Shown: positions 27,938 to 37,178, numbered from the stretch's first letter. The stretch: DNA of 64,000 bases from CAMDPA01 sp965223035 (GCA_965223035.1 OZ244980.1:4898001-4962000); one strand, 5' to 3'. Notes: generated by a model not told the origin, from the sequence alone. Numbers and translations: made by a program.

Positions 27938-28025
27938 GAGACATGGGTAACACGTTGCGGCCGAACGGGTTGGCGATCGGCTCCAGGCGGCCGGCGGCAC
28001 GGTGAACGCTACGGCCACTGCGCAT

Positions 28026-28796
28026 TCAGGCGGGCATGTAGGCCCCGCCATTGCAGTGGAGGCTCTGTCCCGAGATATAGGTCGCTCTGGGACCAGCAAG
28101 AAACCGAACCAGGTCGGCAATATCCTGTGGCACGCCTTTGCGCCCGATCGGAATGTGGACGCCTTCAACCGCCGATATGATCGAGGTGGAGCCGCCCACG
28201 CGATCCGTTTCGAAGGCACCGACGACAACCACATTGGCGCGGATACCGTAACGCCCGAGATCATGGGCAAGTCCGCGCACGAAGGCGGCCTGTCCCATCT
28301 TCCCGGCGCTGACATGCGCGCGGCCCGGCGCTCCCGTGGTGGAGCCCAGACCGCCTACACCAATGATCGATCCGCCGCCGCGCTGCTTCATCGACGGCAA
28401 GGCGGCCTTGACGAGGTGGAACAAGCCGACAATCGACGTCTCGAGCGGCTTACGAAACGTTTCCAGATCCATGTCCTCGATCGGCACCCGACCGCGCGTC
28501 GCGGCATTGTGGACAATGATGTCAATCCCACCGAATGCGGCGATCGCAGCCTCGATCATGGATTGCACCGCGCCCTGATCGCAGACGTCCGCCACGAACG
28601 GCAACGCCTGGCCGCCGTCGGCCCGAATGCCGCCAGCGACTGAGCGGCACAAATCCTCCGACTGCAGGGCGTTGATCACCACCGATGCACCTGCACGCGC
28701 CAGCTCCTCGGCCGTCGCCCGTCCAATGTTGCGCGCGCTGCCCGTGACGATCGCAACCTTGCCGGCCAGCTCGTTCCCAGTCATGTCCATCATCAC
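28026..28796 (-). CDS. Short-chain dehydrogenase-like protein lacking the usual catalytic Tyr
   Basis: A 256-residue SDR fold. The cofactor site TGSARNIGRA (TGxxxGxG variant) and the NNAG counterpart HNAA are present, and the C-terminus ends ISGQSLHCNGGAYMP. In the active-site segment the expected YxxxK reads V-S-A-G-K, with His before the Val (GRAHVSAGK), and the usual Ser is Gly (IIGVGG). A classic hydride-transfer mechanism is therefore doubtful; it may work with other residues or be a non-redox relative. A second gene at 59716-60483 shares the HV-K pattern. It is divergent from the LLM oxidoreductase gene, with A9 and B8 in between. Confidence 0.85.
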   Translation of the reverse strand: MMMDMTGNELAGKVAIVTGSARNIGRATAEELARAGASVVINALQSEDLCRSVAGGIRADGGQALPFVADVCDQGAVQSMIEAAIAAFGGIDIIVHNAATRGRVPIEDMDLETFRKPLETSIVGLFHLVKAALPSMKQRGGGSIIGVGGLGSTTGAPGRAHVSAGKMGQAAFVRGLAHDLGRYGIRANVVVVGAFETDRVGGSTSIISAVEGVHIPIGRKGVPQDIADLVRFLAGPRATYISGQSLHCNGGAYMPA

Positions 28797-28838
28797 TTCC
28801 CTGCGTGATCGCGGTCTGACGCCTCGATGTCACGGCCG

Positions 28839-29024
28839 GTAGAGTAACCTGCTCTTAATCGGAATTGGAACGATCCCGATAAAGAGCAGAAAGTAGCTCT
28901 ACATTTAAGAGCGATCATCTTTGTGCCTTAAATTGGAACCGACTTTGATTGGAACCGACTTTGATTGGAACCGGCTTTGATTGGAACCGGCTTTGCGGTT
29001 CCAATTTAAGGCATGATGATCTAG
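28839..29024. repeat. Palindromic element A, copy A9 (full length, internally expanded)
   Basis: Starts GTAGAGTAACC (CTAG decayed) and ends CTAG at 29021-29024. Hairpin 1 arms are CTGCTCTTAATCGG...GATAAAGAGCAG. The left arm of hairpin 2 contains four tandem copies of a 16-base unit at 28932-28995. Confidence 0.9.
28932..28995. repeat. 16-base tandem repeat inside A9, four copies
   Basis: Units ATTGGAACCGACTTTG (twice) and ATTGGAACCGGCTTTG (twice). It is an expansion of the hairpin 2 left arm, which is single in all other copies. Confidence 0.95.
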
Positions 29025-29042
29025 ATTGCGTCAGTGTCAGCT

Positions 29043-29190
29043 CAAACCATCCCGCTCCCCCGCACGGCCACCCACACAAGCAACCCACACGAGCAACCCA
29101 CACGAGCAACCCACACGAGCGTGCCTTTGGGTGGCAAGGCTTGAGGTGCTGGCCGGCAAGGCGATACCGCCTAACGCGGAAATGATCTAG
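29043..29190. repeat. Palindromic element B, copy B8 (internally expanded)
   Basis: AACCATCCCGCTCCCCCGCA, then four copies of a 13-base unit ACCCACACGAGCA (29070-29121) in the loop region, then GTGCTGGCCGGCAAGGCG and the end ATGATCTAG at 29190. Confidence 0.88.
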
Positions 29191-29254
29191 TGTACTAACA
29201 CCGATGCTTGGTCATCCATCAACTCCGCTGGAACCCGCGTTTGAGCTTATCACG

Positions 29255-29290
29255 TAGGTGGTGACGAGGGGCTAGGTGGTGACGAGGGGC
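29255..29290. repeat. 18-base direct duplication carrying the ribosome-binding site
   Basis: TAGGTGGTGACGAGGGGC occurs twice in tandem, immediately upstream of the LLM oxidoreductase start. The second GAGGGGCGAG acts as the Shine-Dalgarno sequence; the first is a spare copy. Confidence 0.85.
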
Positions 29291-29297
29291 GAGCGCA

Positions 29298-30623
29298 ATG
29301 CCCACGATGAGACTTGGACTGTTTATTCGGCCATGCGGTCATCACATCGCGTCCTGGCGCCATCCCCGTTCGCATGCCGACGCCGGCGTCAACTTCGAGC
29401 GGTTCGTGGAGATGGCTCAGATCGCCGAACGCGGGCTGTTCGACATGCTGTTTTCCGCCGACACCAACTCCGCCTGGACCACGGTGGAAACCGCGCTCAA
29501 CCGGCAGCACTACGTCGCTTGGCTCGAGCCCTATTCGCTGCTTTGTGCGTTGTCCCGTTACACGACGAACATCGGTCTTGTGTGCACGCAATCCACCAGT
29601 TTTGAGGAGCCATACCTGGTCGCCCGCCGTTTCGCCACTTTGGATCTCATCAGCGGTGGGCGGGCAGGTTGGAACGTGGTGACGTCGGGCAATGAGACGG
29701 AGGCGCTGAATTTCAGCCAGGACCAACATGCGCCCAAGGCGGAACGCTATAGGCGTGCGCGCGAATTTGTCGACGTGGTGACGGCGCTTTGGGATAGCTG
29801 GGATGCGGATGCCTTCATCCGCGATCGCGAGACCAGCACGTTCTTCCAATGGGACCGCATGCACCGGTTGGATCACGAAGGCACATATTTCAAGGTTCGC
29901 GGACCACTCAACGTGGCGCGGTCACCGCAGGGCCGACCGGTGGTCGTACAGGCCGGTGCCTCCAATGACGGCATCGAATTGGCTGCCCAGACGGCCGAGG
30001 TCGTGTTCGGCGCAAGCCAGAACATGGCCGCCGCCAAAGCCTTCTATGTCGACCTAAAAGGGCGGATGGCGCGCTATCGCCGCGACCCCGACGATTGCAA
30101 AATCCTCCCAGGGCTGTCGGTCATGGTTGCGCCCACGCTGCAGGAGGCGAAGGACAAGCATGAAGAGTTGCAGGCGCTGATCCACCCGGACGTCGGGTTG
30201 GCGCTGTTGTCGCGCCGCATTGGTCATGATCTGACGAGCTTGGATCCCGACGCGCCGTTGCCGGACCTGCCGCCGAACGATAGCGTGGGCAGCCGATCCG
30301 AGCAGATGATCACGTTGGCGCGGCGCGAACAGCTCACGCTGCGGCAGCTCTACCAGCTGTTTGCGGCCGCGCGTGGACATTTTCACCTGGTCGGCACACC
30401 GCAGACGATCGTCGATCATATGCAGGAATGGTTCGAGAACGGGGCTTGCGATGGTTTCAACGTGCTGCCGCCGGTTTTTCCTGTCGAGTTGGAGGCTTTC
30501 GTCGATTTGGTTGTGCCTGAGTTGCAGCGGCGCGGCCTGTTCCGGATCGGCTACCAGGGCACGACGTTACGCGCGCATCTCGGCTTGAAGGCACCCAAAA
30601 GTCGCTATGCTGATGGGGCGTGA
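29298..30623 (+). CDS. LLM-class flavin-dependent monooxygenase (NtaA/SnaA/DszA type)
   Basis: A 441-residue bacterial-luciferase-like monooxygenase. It opens MRLGLFIRPCGHHIASWRHP, followed by FERFVEMAQIAERGLFDMLFSAD, DLISGGRAGWNVVTSGN (the strongly conserved GWNxVTS motif of the NtaA/DszA group) and SPQGRPVVVQAGASNDG. These enzymes use FMNH2 from a separate reductase to oxygenate nitrilotriacetate, sulfur heterocycles or similar. No reductase is adjacent. The ATG at 29298 is supported by GAGGGGCGAG; the second Met (codon 4) is also possible. Upstream are elements A9 and B8 and an 18-base duplication. Confidence 0.9.
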   Translation: MPTMRLGLFIRPCGHHIASWRHPRSHADAGVNFERFVEMAQIAERGLFDMLFSADTNSAWTTVETALNRQHYVAWLEPYSLLCALSRYTTNIGLVCTQSTSFEEPYLVARRFATLDLISGGRAGWNVVTSGNETEALNFSQDQHAPKAERYRRAREFVDVVTALWDSWDADAFIRDRETSTFFQWDRMHRLDHEGTYFKVRGPLNVARSPQGRPVVVQAGASNDGIELAAQTAEVVFGASQNMAAAKAFYVDLKGRMARYRRDPDDCKILPGLSVMVAPTLQEAKDKHEELQALIHPDVGLALLSRRIGHDLTSLDPDAPLPDLPPNDSVGSRSEQMITLARREQLTLRQLYQLFAAARGHFHLVGTPQTIVDHMQEWFENGACDGFNVLPPVFPVELEAFVDLVVPELQRRGLFRIGYQGTTLRAHLGLKAPKSRYADGA

Positions 30624-30896
30624 ACGCCGCACCATAGCCTATCAGGCGGCAACGCTGCAGACGGAGGCTTCGCTCCATCGGGCTTAAGCGCAGTACGAAG
30701 GCACACGATAACAGCGGCGTACACGGGCGATCAATGCTGAGGTGATGCCCGATCCCGGATCCGCTGCGCTGCCAGCTTGAAGTTTACGACGTCGCACCAT
30801 CGCAGGATCATCGTGCCTGACGTGTTGCGCAGCTCTCCCGCTCGGGCGCACCGATCGACACGATACCGACCGCAACCACGTTAGAGGTTAAGCTTC

Positions 30897-31622
30897 ATGG
30901 ACCCCAAAGTACGCTCCGATCTGGCTTCGACCGGCACACTCCGCGCAGGCCTCAACATGGCCAACACGCTGCTCATCACCGGCCAGACCCCGCAGGGTGA
31001 GCCAGATGGCGTTGCACCCGACATGGCACGCGAAATCGCTCGGCGCTTGGGTGTTGGGATTTCCCTGGTGCCGTTCTCATCGCCGGGCGAGGTGGCCGAT
31101 GCCGGGCCGAGTGGCGTGTGGGACATCGCCTTGATCGGTGCGGAGCCGGCGCGCGCCGAAACCATTGATTTTTCGGCCGCCTACGCGGAGATCGAGGCGA
31201 CCTACCTGGTGCCTGCCAGCTCACCGATCACGTCCATCCAACAGGTCGACAGCGATGGTGTGCGCATCGCCGTTTCAGGGCGCAGCGCTTATGATCTCTA
31301 CCTGTCTCGTAACATCAAGCATGCACAGCTGGTGCGCGGTCGAGGACTTGGCGGAGCCATCAAACTGTTCCTCGATGATAAGCTCGACGCGTTGGCCGGG
31401 CTGAGGCCGGCGTTGTTGGAGGAAGCCGCGAAGCTGCCTGGAACCCGCATCTTGGCGGGTCGGTTCACGGCCGTGCAGCAGGCCATCGGTACACAAAAGG
31501 GTAAGGCCGCCGGCGCGCAATTCCTGGCGGACTTCGTGGAGGACGCCAAAAGCAGCGGTTTTGTTGCGCAACGCATCAAACGACATGGCGTAGAGGGACG
31601 GCTTTCCGTCGCCGGCAGCTGA
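30897..31622 (+). CDS. Solute-binding protein family 3-like protein without a signal peptide
   Basis: A 241-residue protein matching the amino-acid-type periplasmic binding fold (SBP_bac_3): TGTLRAGLNMAN, PDGVAPDMAREIARRLGV, VWDIALIGAEPARAETIDFS and AYAEIEATYLVP follow the family order. The start has GAGGT about 9 bases upstream and is the only convincing one, yet there is no hydrophobic signal sequence: the protein begins directly with the domain (MDPKVRSDLASTGTLRAG). It may be a cytoplasmic member, as known for some stand-alone relatives, or its signal has been lost. No transporter genes are adjacent. The hexamer repeat at 31756 follows. Confidence 0.8.
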   Translation: MDPKVRSDLASTGTLRAGLNMANTLLITGQTPQGEPDGVAPDMAREIARRLGVGISLVPFSSPGEVADAGPSGVWDIALIGAEPARAETIDFSAAYAEIEATYLVPASSPITSIQQVDSDGVRIAVSGRSAYDLYLSRNIKHAQLVRGRGLGGAIKLFLDDKLDALAGLRPALLEEAAKLPGTRILAGRFTAVQQAIGTQKGKAAGAQFLADFVEDAKSSGFVAQRIKRHGVEGRLSVAGS

Positions 31623-31951
<329 letters not shown>

Positions 31952-32995
31952 ATGAGGACGCCCAAATCAAGATATGTTGCGGCGGCCATTAAAACGATGG
32001 TCGTTGCCAGTGCACTCGCCGCGGGGTTGAGCACGTCCGCGGTTGCCCAAACGGCGATCAAAATTGGCCGGACGACGGGTGCCAGCGGATTCCATATCCC
32101 CTCCTATATCGCCATGGACCACGGCTTCTTCAAAAAGGAGGGGCTCGACGCTCAATTCGTGGCGATGACCGGAAAAGCACTGGTGACCGCAGGGATCGGT
32201 GGCGCCATCAACTTCGTGCCGATTCCCGGTGGCGGTTCGCAGGCCACGCTCAAAGGCGCCCCGATACGATACCTCGTCGGCCAGTCGTTGATCTCGCAAT
32301 GGGCCATCGTCGTCGACCCCAAGATCAAATCGGTTGCTGAGCTTAAGGGCAAGACATTGGGCTATGGACGGGCCGGCAGCGCCGATTACGACGAGGGCGA
32401 GATCGTGCTCGGCGAATTCTTTAAAATGAATGTCGGCCGGGATTACAAAGTCATCAGCTTCCAGGGCGAGCCGGAGCGGCTGGCGGCGCTGATCAATGGT
32501 TCGATCCAGGGCGCGCTGGTAAGCTTCCCACACGCGGCAAAGGCGCAGGTCGCGGGCTTCAAGATCCTGCTCAAGACCGGCGATTATCTGCCCCGCATCG
32601 GCGGCACCTTCTGGACCACCGAGAGCTACCTGAAGAACAACCAAGAAACGGCGCAAAAGTTCATTCGGGCGATCGCCAAGGCAACCCATTACCTCGCCAA
32701 CAACAAGGAAGGCTCGGTGCCCGTCATCGCCAAGTATTTCGGCTTGAAAAACGATGAAGCCGGCTATGTATGGGATACGGTGCATGCCTCCTACGGGCCG
32801 GACATTCCTAACAAGTTGTTCCGGGCCGTGTTTGAGGGCCGTAAGCGGCGCATGGAGTCGAAAGGGCTGTGGCCGAAGGGTAAGCCGCTGCCGGACGTCG
32901 AGCAGTTCGTGGCGCGCGATTTGCTGACCACCACCCTGCGCGGCATGGGCTACTATCTCACGGCGCCGCCGCAGGTGCAGGGCAAGATGAACTGA
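31952..32995 (+). CDS. ABC transporter substrate-binding protein (NMT1/TauA/SsuA type)
   Basis: A 347-residue periplasmic protein. The ATG at 31952 has GGGAGCG 7-9 bases upstream, followed by a Sec signal (basic start MRTPKSR, hydrophobic core, AVA-QT cleavage near residue 32). The mature part has NMT1-family features: IKIGRTTGASGFHIPSYIAM, DHGFFKKEGLDAQF, FVPIPGGGSQATLKG and the VAELKGKTLGYGR hinge. Ligands of this family include taurine, alkanesulfonates, nitrate, thiamine precursors and phthalates. It faces, in convergent orientation, an operon with two permeases and one ATPase (33.2-35.7 kb) that probably completes the transporter; element B9 separates them. Confidence 0.9.
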   Translation: MRTPKSRYVAAAIKTMVVASALAAGLSTSAVAQTAIKIGRTTGASGFHIPSYIAMDHGFFKKEGLDAQFVAMTGKALVTAGIGGAINFVPIPGGGSQATLKGAPIRYLVGQSLISQWAIVVDPKIKSVAELKGKTLGYGRAGSADYDEGEIVLGEFFKMNVGRDYKVISFQGEPERLAALINGSIQGALVSFPHAAKAQVAGFKILLKTGDYLPRIGGTFWTTESYLKNNQETAQKFIRAIAKATHYLANNKEGSVPVIAKYFGLKNDEAGYVWDTVHASYGPDIPNKLFRAVFEGRKRRMESKGLWPKGKPLPDVEQFVARDLLTTTLRGMGYYLTAPPQVQGKMN

Positions 32996-33034
32996 GCCGC
33001 AGATCGCCTCGGCAAGGCATGTCGGAGTTGGCGG

Positions 33035-33168
33035 GAACCATCCCGCTCCCTCTCCCGGTTCCTCCACCGGGCCACCCGATGGCATGATGGTCTGGGTGGC
33101 CCGGTGGCGAGCGGGCCGGCAAGGCCGATCCCTTCTAAGGCAGACATGATCTAATGCAGACATGATCT
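33035..33168. repeat. Palindromic element B, copy B9
   Basis: AACCATCCCGCTCCCTCTCC, loop GATGGCATGATGG, right arm GGTGGCCCGGTGGCGAGCGG, and the tail ending ACATGATCTAA followed by a second ACATGATCTCA, so the terminus is duplicated and decayed. It lies between convergent transcription units. Confidence 0.85.
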
Positions 33169-33260
33169 CAAACGCCAGAGGAACCCGTTCGACGTTTGCC
33201 AAGCTGCAAAGCCCGACACAAGCACTGCCGTGGGTGGTAGATGTGCGCTGTCGGTGGCGT

Positions 33261-34133
33261 TCAGAATGTCTTGACGGTTTGTGGACGCCAACGGCTGAGC
33301 CGGTTCTCGAGCACCTTGACGCCGCTGGTCATGATCAGCGACATCGTCATGAAAATGATCAGCCCGGCGAAAACGGTATCGACCTGAAACTTACCGGCCG
33401 CGTCGACCATCATCACGCCAACGCCCTCCGTCGAGCCGCCAAAGAATTCCGCCACCACGATACCGAGAATGGCGCGGCCAATGGCGAGGCGAAGCCCGGC
33501 CACAATAAACGGAATGGAATTCGGCACCACGACCAGCTTGTTGATCTCCCATTCGTTGGCCCCGAACGATTTGACCACGTTAATCAGCAACTGGTCTGCG
33601 TTGCGCACGCCCGCGTAGGTGTTGATCAGGAGTGGAAACACCGCTCCGATGAACACGATCAGCACCACCGTGTTCATGCCGATGCCGAACCAGACCAAGA
33701 AAATCGGCAGAAACACCAGTCTCGGCGTGGCGTTAAACGCGGTGATGAAAGGATCGAAAATCGCATTCATCGTCTGCGAACGCCCCAGGATGACGCCAAG
33801 CGGCAAGGCGACCACGATCGAGGCCAACAATCCGATCGTGAAGGCCGTTGCACTGAATCTCAGCGCCGGCCAGATCACCCCGGTTGAGAACAACTGGTAG
33901 AGCTTGGCCGCAATGGCCGACGGCGTCGTGAAGAACAGGCTCATTCCCTTGGACAGCGTCACAATCCGGGGGGTCACCTCCCACACCAGCAGCACCACGA
34001 TGATGAAGCCGATCCCCAGAACGTAGGGTTCGCTTGCTTCCCACGCGGTCTTGCGGGTGATGGCGCCAAGATCCTTATTGGCGGGCATCGCCTGCGCCGG
34101 CGCAGCGTTGGTTTCGACCATCGATCGCCTCAC
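33261..34133 (-). CDS. ABC transporter permease (TauC/SsuC family), second of two
   Basis: A 290-residue inner-membrane permease with about six to seven helices and a ~45-residue cytoplasmic N-terminal extension. The EAA-type coupling loop is present (NVVKSFGANEWEINKLVVVP). The start is GTG at 34133, overlapping the preceding permease stop by four bases (GTGA), or an ATG four codons later. It is the last gene of the ATPase-permease-permease operon. Taurine and sulfonate systems normally use one permease gene as a homodimer; two different genes suggest a heterodimeric channel. The stop lies 265 bases from the binding-protein gene on the opposite strand. Confidence 0.9.
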   Translation of the reverse strand: MRRSMVETNAAPAQAMPANKDLGAITRKTAWEASEPYVLGIGFIIVVLLVWEVTPRIVTLSKGMSLFFTTPSAIAAKLYQLFSTGVIWPALRFSATAFTIGLLASIVVALPLGVILGRSQTMNAIFDPFITAFNATPRLVFLPIFLVWFGIGMNTVVLIVFIGAVFPLLINTYAGVRNADQLLINVVKSFGANEWEINKLVVVPNSIPFIVAGLRLAIGRAILGIVVAEFFGGSTEGVGVMMVDAAGKFQVDTVFAGLIIFMTMSLIMTSGVKVLENRLSRWRPQTVKTF

Positions 34134-34909
34134 ATGCCTACCCGCCAGGGGAACGCCGTGCGCTCAGCCCAGCGGATGCCTTCGGTGAACACAACGGCAA
34201 CCACCATCATCACCAGAATGTAGCCGAACATGCGGCTCAGCTCGAACATGTCGCTGTACCAGGCAATGCGGTAACCGATACCCGCGGTCGCGGCGTAAAA
34301 CTCGCCGACCAGAATGGCGACCAATCCGCGGCCGATGGCGTAGCGGGCGCCCGCCACGATATAGGGCAGCACGCTCGGCACCAGGACCTTCAAATAGATG
34401 TCGCGGCTGTTGCCCCCCAGCGAGCGGACGACGTTGACCAACAGCGGATCGACGGCCTTTACACCCGCATAGGTGTTGAACACGAACGGAAAGACGCACA
34501 GCAGAAAGACCAGAATCGCCTTACCCGATATGCCGACCCCGAAAAAAATGATGACCAGCGGGGCGATCGCGACCAGCGGGCTGGCATAGAGCGCGGTCAT
34601 GAAGGGATCGAGCGCATAGCCGACCCGGAGCCGCCAGCCCATCATGGTCCCGATGAAGATGCCAACCACGATCGCCGCGGCAAACCCGAAAAACAGGGGC
34701 TGGGCGCTGACGTAGAGGTCGCTGGCGAGCTGCCCGCTGAGCACATCCTGCCATAGCGCCGCAAAGATCAACGACGGCTTGCTCATCACGAACGGATTGA
34801 GGGGGATGATCCAGGTTAACAGGATCTGCCAGATCACGAAAAAGCCGATGACGGCCAGCAGCCCCGTCGTGAACCGGCCGAATTTAAACCAGAACGCTCC
34901 GAAACTCAT
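34130..34909 (-). CDS. ABC transporter permease (TauC/SsuC family), first of two
   Basis: A 259-residue permease with about six transmembrane helices, starting with a short cytoplasmic tail and TM1 (TTGLLAVIGFFVIWQILL). The coupling loop reads NVVRSLGGNSRDIYLKVLVP with conserved Gly. It shares the overall pattern with the downstream permease but is clearly diverged, so the two are not a recent duplication. It is 27 bases downstream of the ATPase gene and overlaps the next permease by four bases. With that gene it should form the membrane channel. The substrate is unknown; a small anion or organic acid is likely from the family. Confidence 0.9.
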   Translation of the reverse strand: MSFGAFWFKFGRFTTGLLAVIGFFVIWQILLTWIIPLNPFVMSKPSLIFAALWQDVLSGQLASDLYVSAQPLFFGFAAAIVVGIFIGTMMGWRLRVGYALDPFMTALYASPLVAIAPLVIIFFGVGISGKAILVFLLCVFPFVFNTYAGVKAVDPLLVNVVRSLGGNSRDIYLKVLVPSVLPYIVAGARYAIGRGLVAILVGEFYAATAGIGYRIAWYSDMFELSRMFGYILVMMVVAVVFTEGIRWAERTAFPWRVGM

Positions 34910-34936
34910 GTTGTATTGGGCCTTTCCATCGCACCA

Positions 34937-35722
34937 TCAAGCGTCGCCGTGCGGGTTGAGCTCGTCTTTCAGCTCGTTCCATAGCGCCAACTTAAGGTCG
35001 TTGAACTCCTGCGTGACCCGCATCTCGTAGTGGCGTGGCCGCGACAGGGGAATTTTGACGATCCGCTTCGTCCGACCCGGCCGCTTGGTCATCACGATCA
35101 CCCGGTCCGACAGATAGACCGCCTCCTCGATCTGATGCGTGACGAACAGCACGGTCTTTTTGGCCTCGTTCCAAATGCGCAAAAGCTCGGCCTGCATGAT
35201 GTCCCGCGTCTGTGCATCGAGCGCGGCAAACGGCTCGTCCATCAACAGCACTTCCGGGTCGCTCGCCAGCGCGCGCGCGATGCCAACCCGTTGCTTCATG
35301 CCGCCGGACAACTCATGCGGATAATGGCCCTCAAACCCGCTGAGCCCGACCATGTCGATGAATTTCTGGCACACCGGCCGACGCTTGGAGGACGATACGC
35401 CGCGCAGTTCCAGACCGAGTTCGACGTTGCTGAGCACCGTTCGCCAGGGAAGCAGGCCGAATTCCTGGAACACCATGGCCCGGTCCTGGCCCGGCCCCTC
35501 CACCTTCCTCCCGTTGATCGCCATCTCGCCTGAGCGCGGCGGGATCAGACCGAGAAGCACGTTGAGAAAGGTGCTCTTGCCGCAGCCGGATGGCCCAACA
35601 ATGGAGACGAACTCGCCTTCCCCAACGGATACGTTGAAATCCTGTAGCGCGGTTACCGGCGCCCGATTGGGTGGGGTGAAAGTCAGGTTCACGTCTTTTG
35701 CTTCGATGTAGGCGGCCATCAA
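34937..35722 (-). CDS. ABC transporter ATP-binding protein (TauB/SsuB/NrtD family)
   Basis: A 261-residue ABC ATPase with Walker A GPSGCGKST (~42-50), Q-loop FQEFGLLPW, signature LSGGMKQRVGIARAL, Walker B VLLMDEPFAALD and H-loop VTHQIEEAVYL. The FQEFGLLPWRTV sequence is typical of nitrate/taurine/sulfonate importers. It is the first gene of the three-gene operon running leftward with the two permeases and would energise uptake for the binding protein at 31952-32995. Upstream of its start, 35723-35860 is the only promoter space before the decayed amidase. Both ATG codons 1 and 2 are possible starts. Confidence 0.93.
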   Translation of the reverse strand: MMAAYIEAKDVNLTFTPPNRAPVTALQDFNVSVGEGEFVSIVGPSGCGKSTFLNVLLGLIPPRSGEMAINGRKVEGPGQDRAMVFQEFGLLPWRTVLSNVELGLELRGVSSSKRRPVCQKFIDMVGLSGFEGHYPHELSGGMKQRVGIARALASDPEVLLMDEPFAALDAQTRDIMQAELLRIWNEAKKTVLFVTHQIEEAVYLSDRVIVMTKRPGRTKRIVKIPLSRPRHYEMRVTQEFNDLKLALWNELKDELNPHGDA

Positions 35723-36019
35723 CCAAAACTCTGCTGTGACACCACGCAGCGCACTTCACTGCGACGTGGTCTGACTGTTTCAAGCGTTCGGATTGCAGCG
35801 GAACACGTATTGAAAACCTATCGGTCAGACCCGACGAACGCAAGCGGCGCACCGCTGATCGATCGCCGCTAATCGAGGCTCGGCGTGCACTGCGGGCCGG
35901 CGGGCTGCGCTCGCGCGAAAACAGCGCGTGTGACAATCTCGATAAAGATCGTTGCATCCTGAAGCTGCACTGCCGGTCTGGCCAGGCTGATCTGGATAGC
36001 TTGAGCGGAAAGGACCGCC

Positions 36020-37177
36020 CGGCTTGGATGGTTCGGAGCCGACCCATTCAAGCGTCAAGTGGCGGCCTGCCGATGGGAGGCAGTTGGAGCTGGGCATTGG
36101 ATCAAATCCAATCTCCTTGAACCGAAGCGCACTGATTTGCAGGCCGACGGGCAGCTTGCTGTTGGGCCAACCGGCAGGGGCCGATGCGGCCGGATATCCT
36201 CTCATGATGACCACAATCGCTGGAGCAATCCAGTCGACATCATTTTCCAGGCGCTTTCCACCTACATACTCTGGATCGTTCGCAGCTACCGGATTAGGTG
36301 GAACCGGCGAGATCGGCGTTAGAGCTGCGTCGAAGCCCGAGACGAGCTCACCGACATCGGCAGAAATCGATTGGCGCACGTGCTCCGCCGCGGCGATCTG
36401 CGGGGTCGTGACCTTGAGGCCGTCCTCGGTATTGCCTTTGAGGTTGGCCTCGAACTGGTCGATCATATCGAGTCGCTTGAGCTGTTGAGCGACCATCTAC
36501 AGGCGGCACAGTATTTGGTGGGCGTCCCGTCCCAGCGACAGATCAAGATCAATCTCGTGCACGCGCGCACTTGCGTCGGTGAGGGCCCTGGCGGCCTCCC
36601 GCGTTAGCTCAGCTAATTCGTCATCGCTTTCGATCGCTGCGATGTCGGCGACGTAGGCGAGGTTCAGTCCGACCAAGTCCTTGGCGCTGGCGACAGGCGC
36701 GCGTGTTCGGCACCGCTGGTGCAATCGAAATCGGCGATGATCCGGTCAAACCACGCAGGGCACCAAGCAGCAGCGCCGCACCCTCGGCGGTGCGCGCCGA
36801 CGGTCCGTGCACCTGCCGGTGATAACGCCGTATTGCATGGATTGAGGGTGGCGCAGAACAGCTCGCTGACCACATTCGCGCCGGTCGCCAATGCCGGCGT
36901 ATCGGCGTTGCCGAGACTGATGGCTCCAGCGGCGTGCGATCTGGCCACGCCCTCCGCCTCGAACATGAGCACGTGTTTGCGATATAGCCCGTAGCCGTAG
37001 GTGGTACGCAAGCCCGCGGTCTCGGTGACGTCTTTGACGACCAGCGGCAACCCGTGCAGCCGCCCGATCGCCGAGATGTGAGCGTCGGCGACCTTGACTG
37101 CATCCCCGGCCGGCTTTGATCTCGGCAACCAGGTCGCACGCGCAAAGGCCCGTCAGCGCAGTGTCTGCGCCAGCCAT
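36020..37177 (-). pseudogene. Decayed amidase-signature-family gene
   Basis: Amidase pieces appear in order on the minus strand but in different frames. The start MAGADTALTGLCACDLVAEI (from 37177) is followed by a large deletion. Next comes GRLHGLPLVVKDVTETAGLR...YGLYRKHVLMFEAEGVA and ANVVSELFCATLNPCNTALSPAG, where the SSGGS nucleophile region should follow but is gone. Then GPSARTAEGAALLLGALRG, then DLVGLNLAYVADIAAIESDD, then QLKRLDMIDQFEANLKGN and PAASAPAGWPNSKLPVGLQI. At least three frameshifts and two deletions are present, including loss of the catalytic Ser. It was the downstream partner of a permease gene that is also broken. Confidence 0.88.
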
Positions 37178-37178
37178 G

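Noticed and set aside
28932..29121. Possible CRISPR-like array (regular short units)
   Set aside because: Units are 16 and 13 bases with no spacers and lie inside elements A9 and B8; no cas genes are present.
35825..36496. A 223-codon minus-strand frame as an intact small amidase
   Set aside because: It holds only the C-terminal part of an amidase; earlier motifs lie upstream in other frames, so it is part of a pseudogene.
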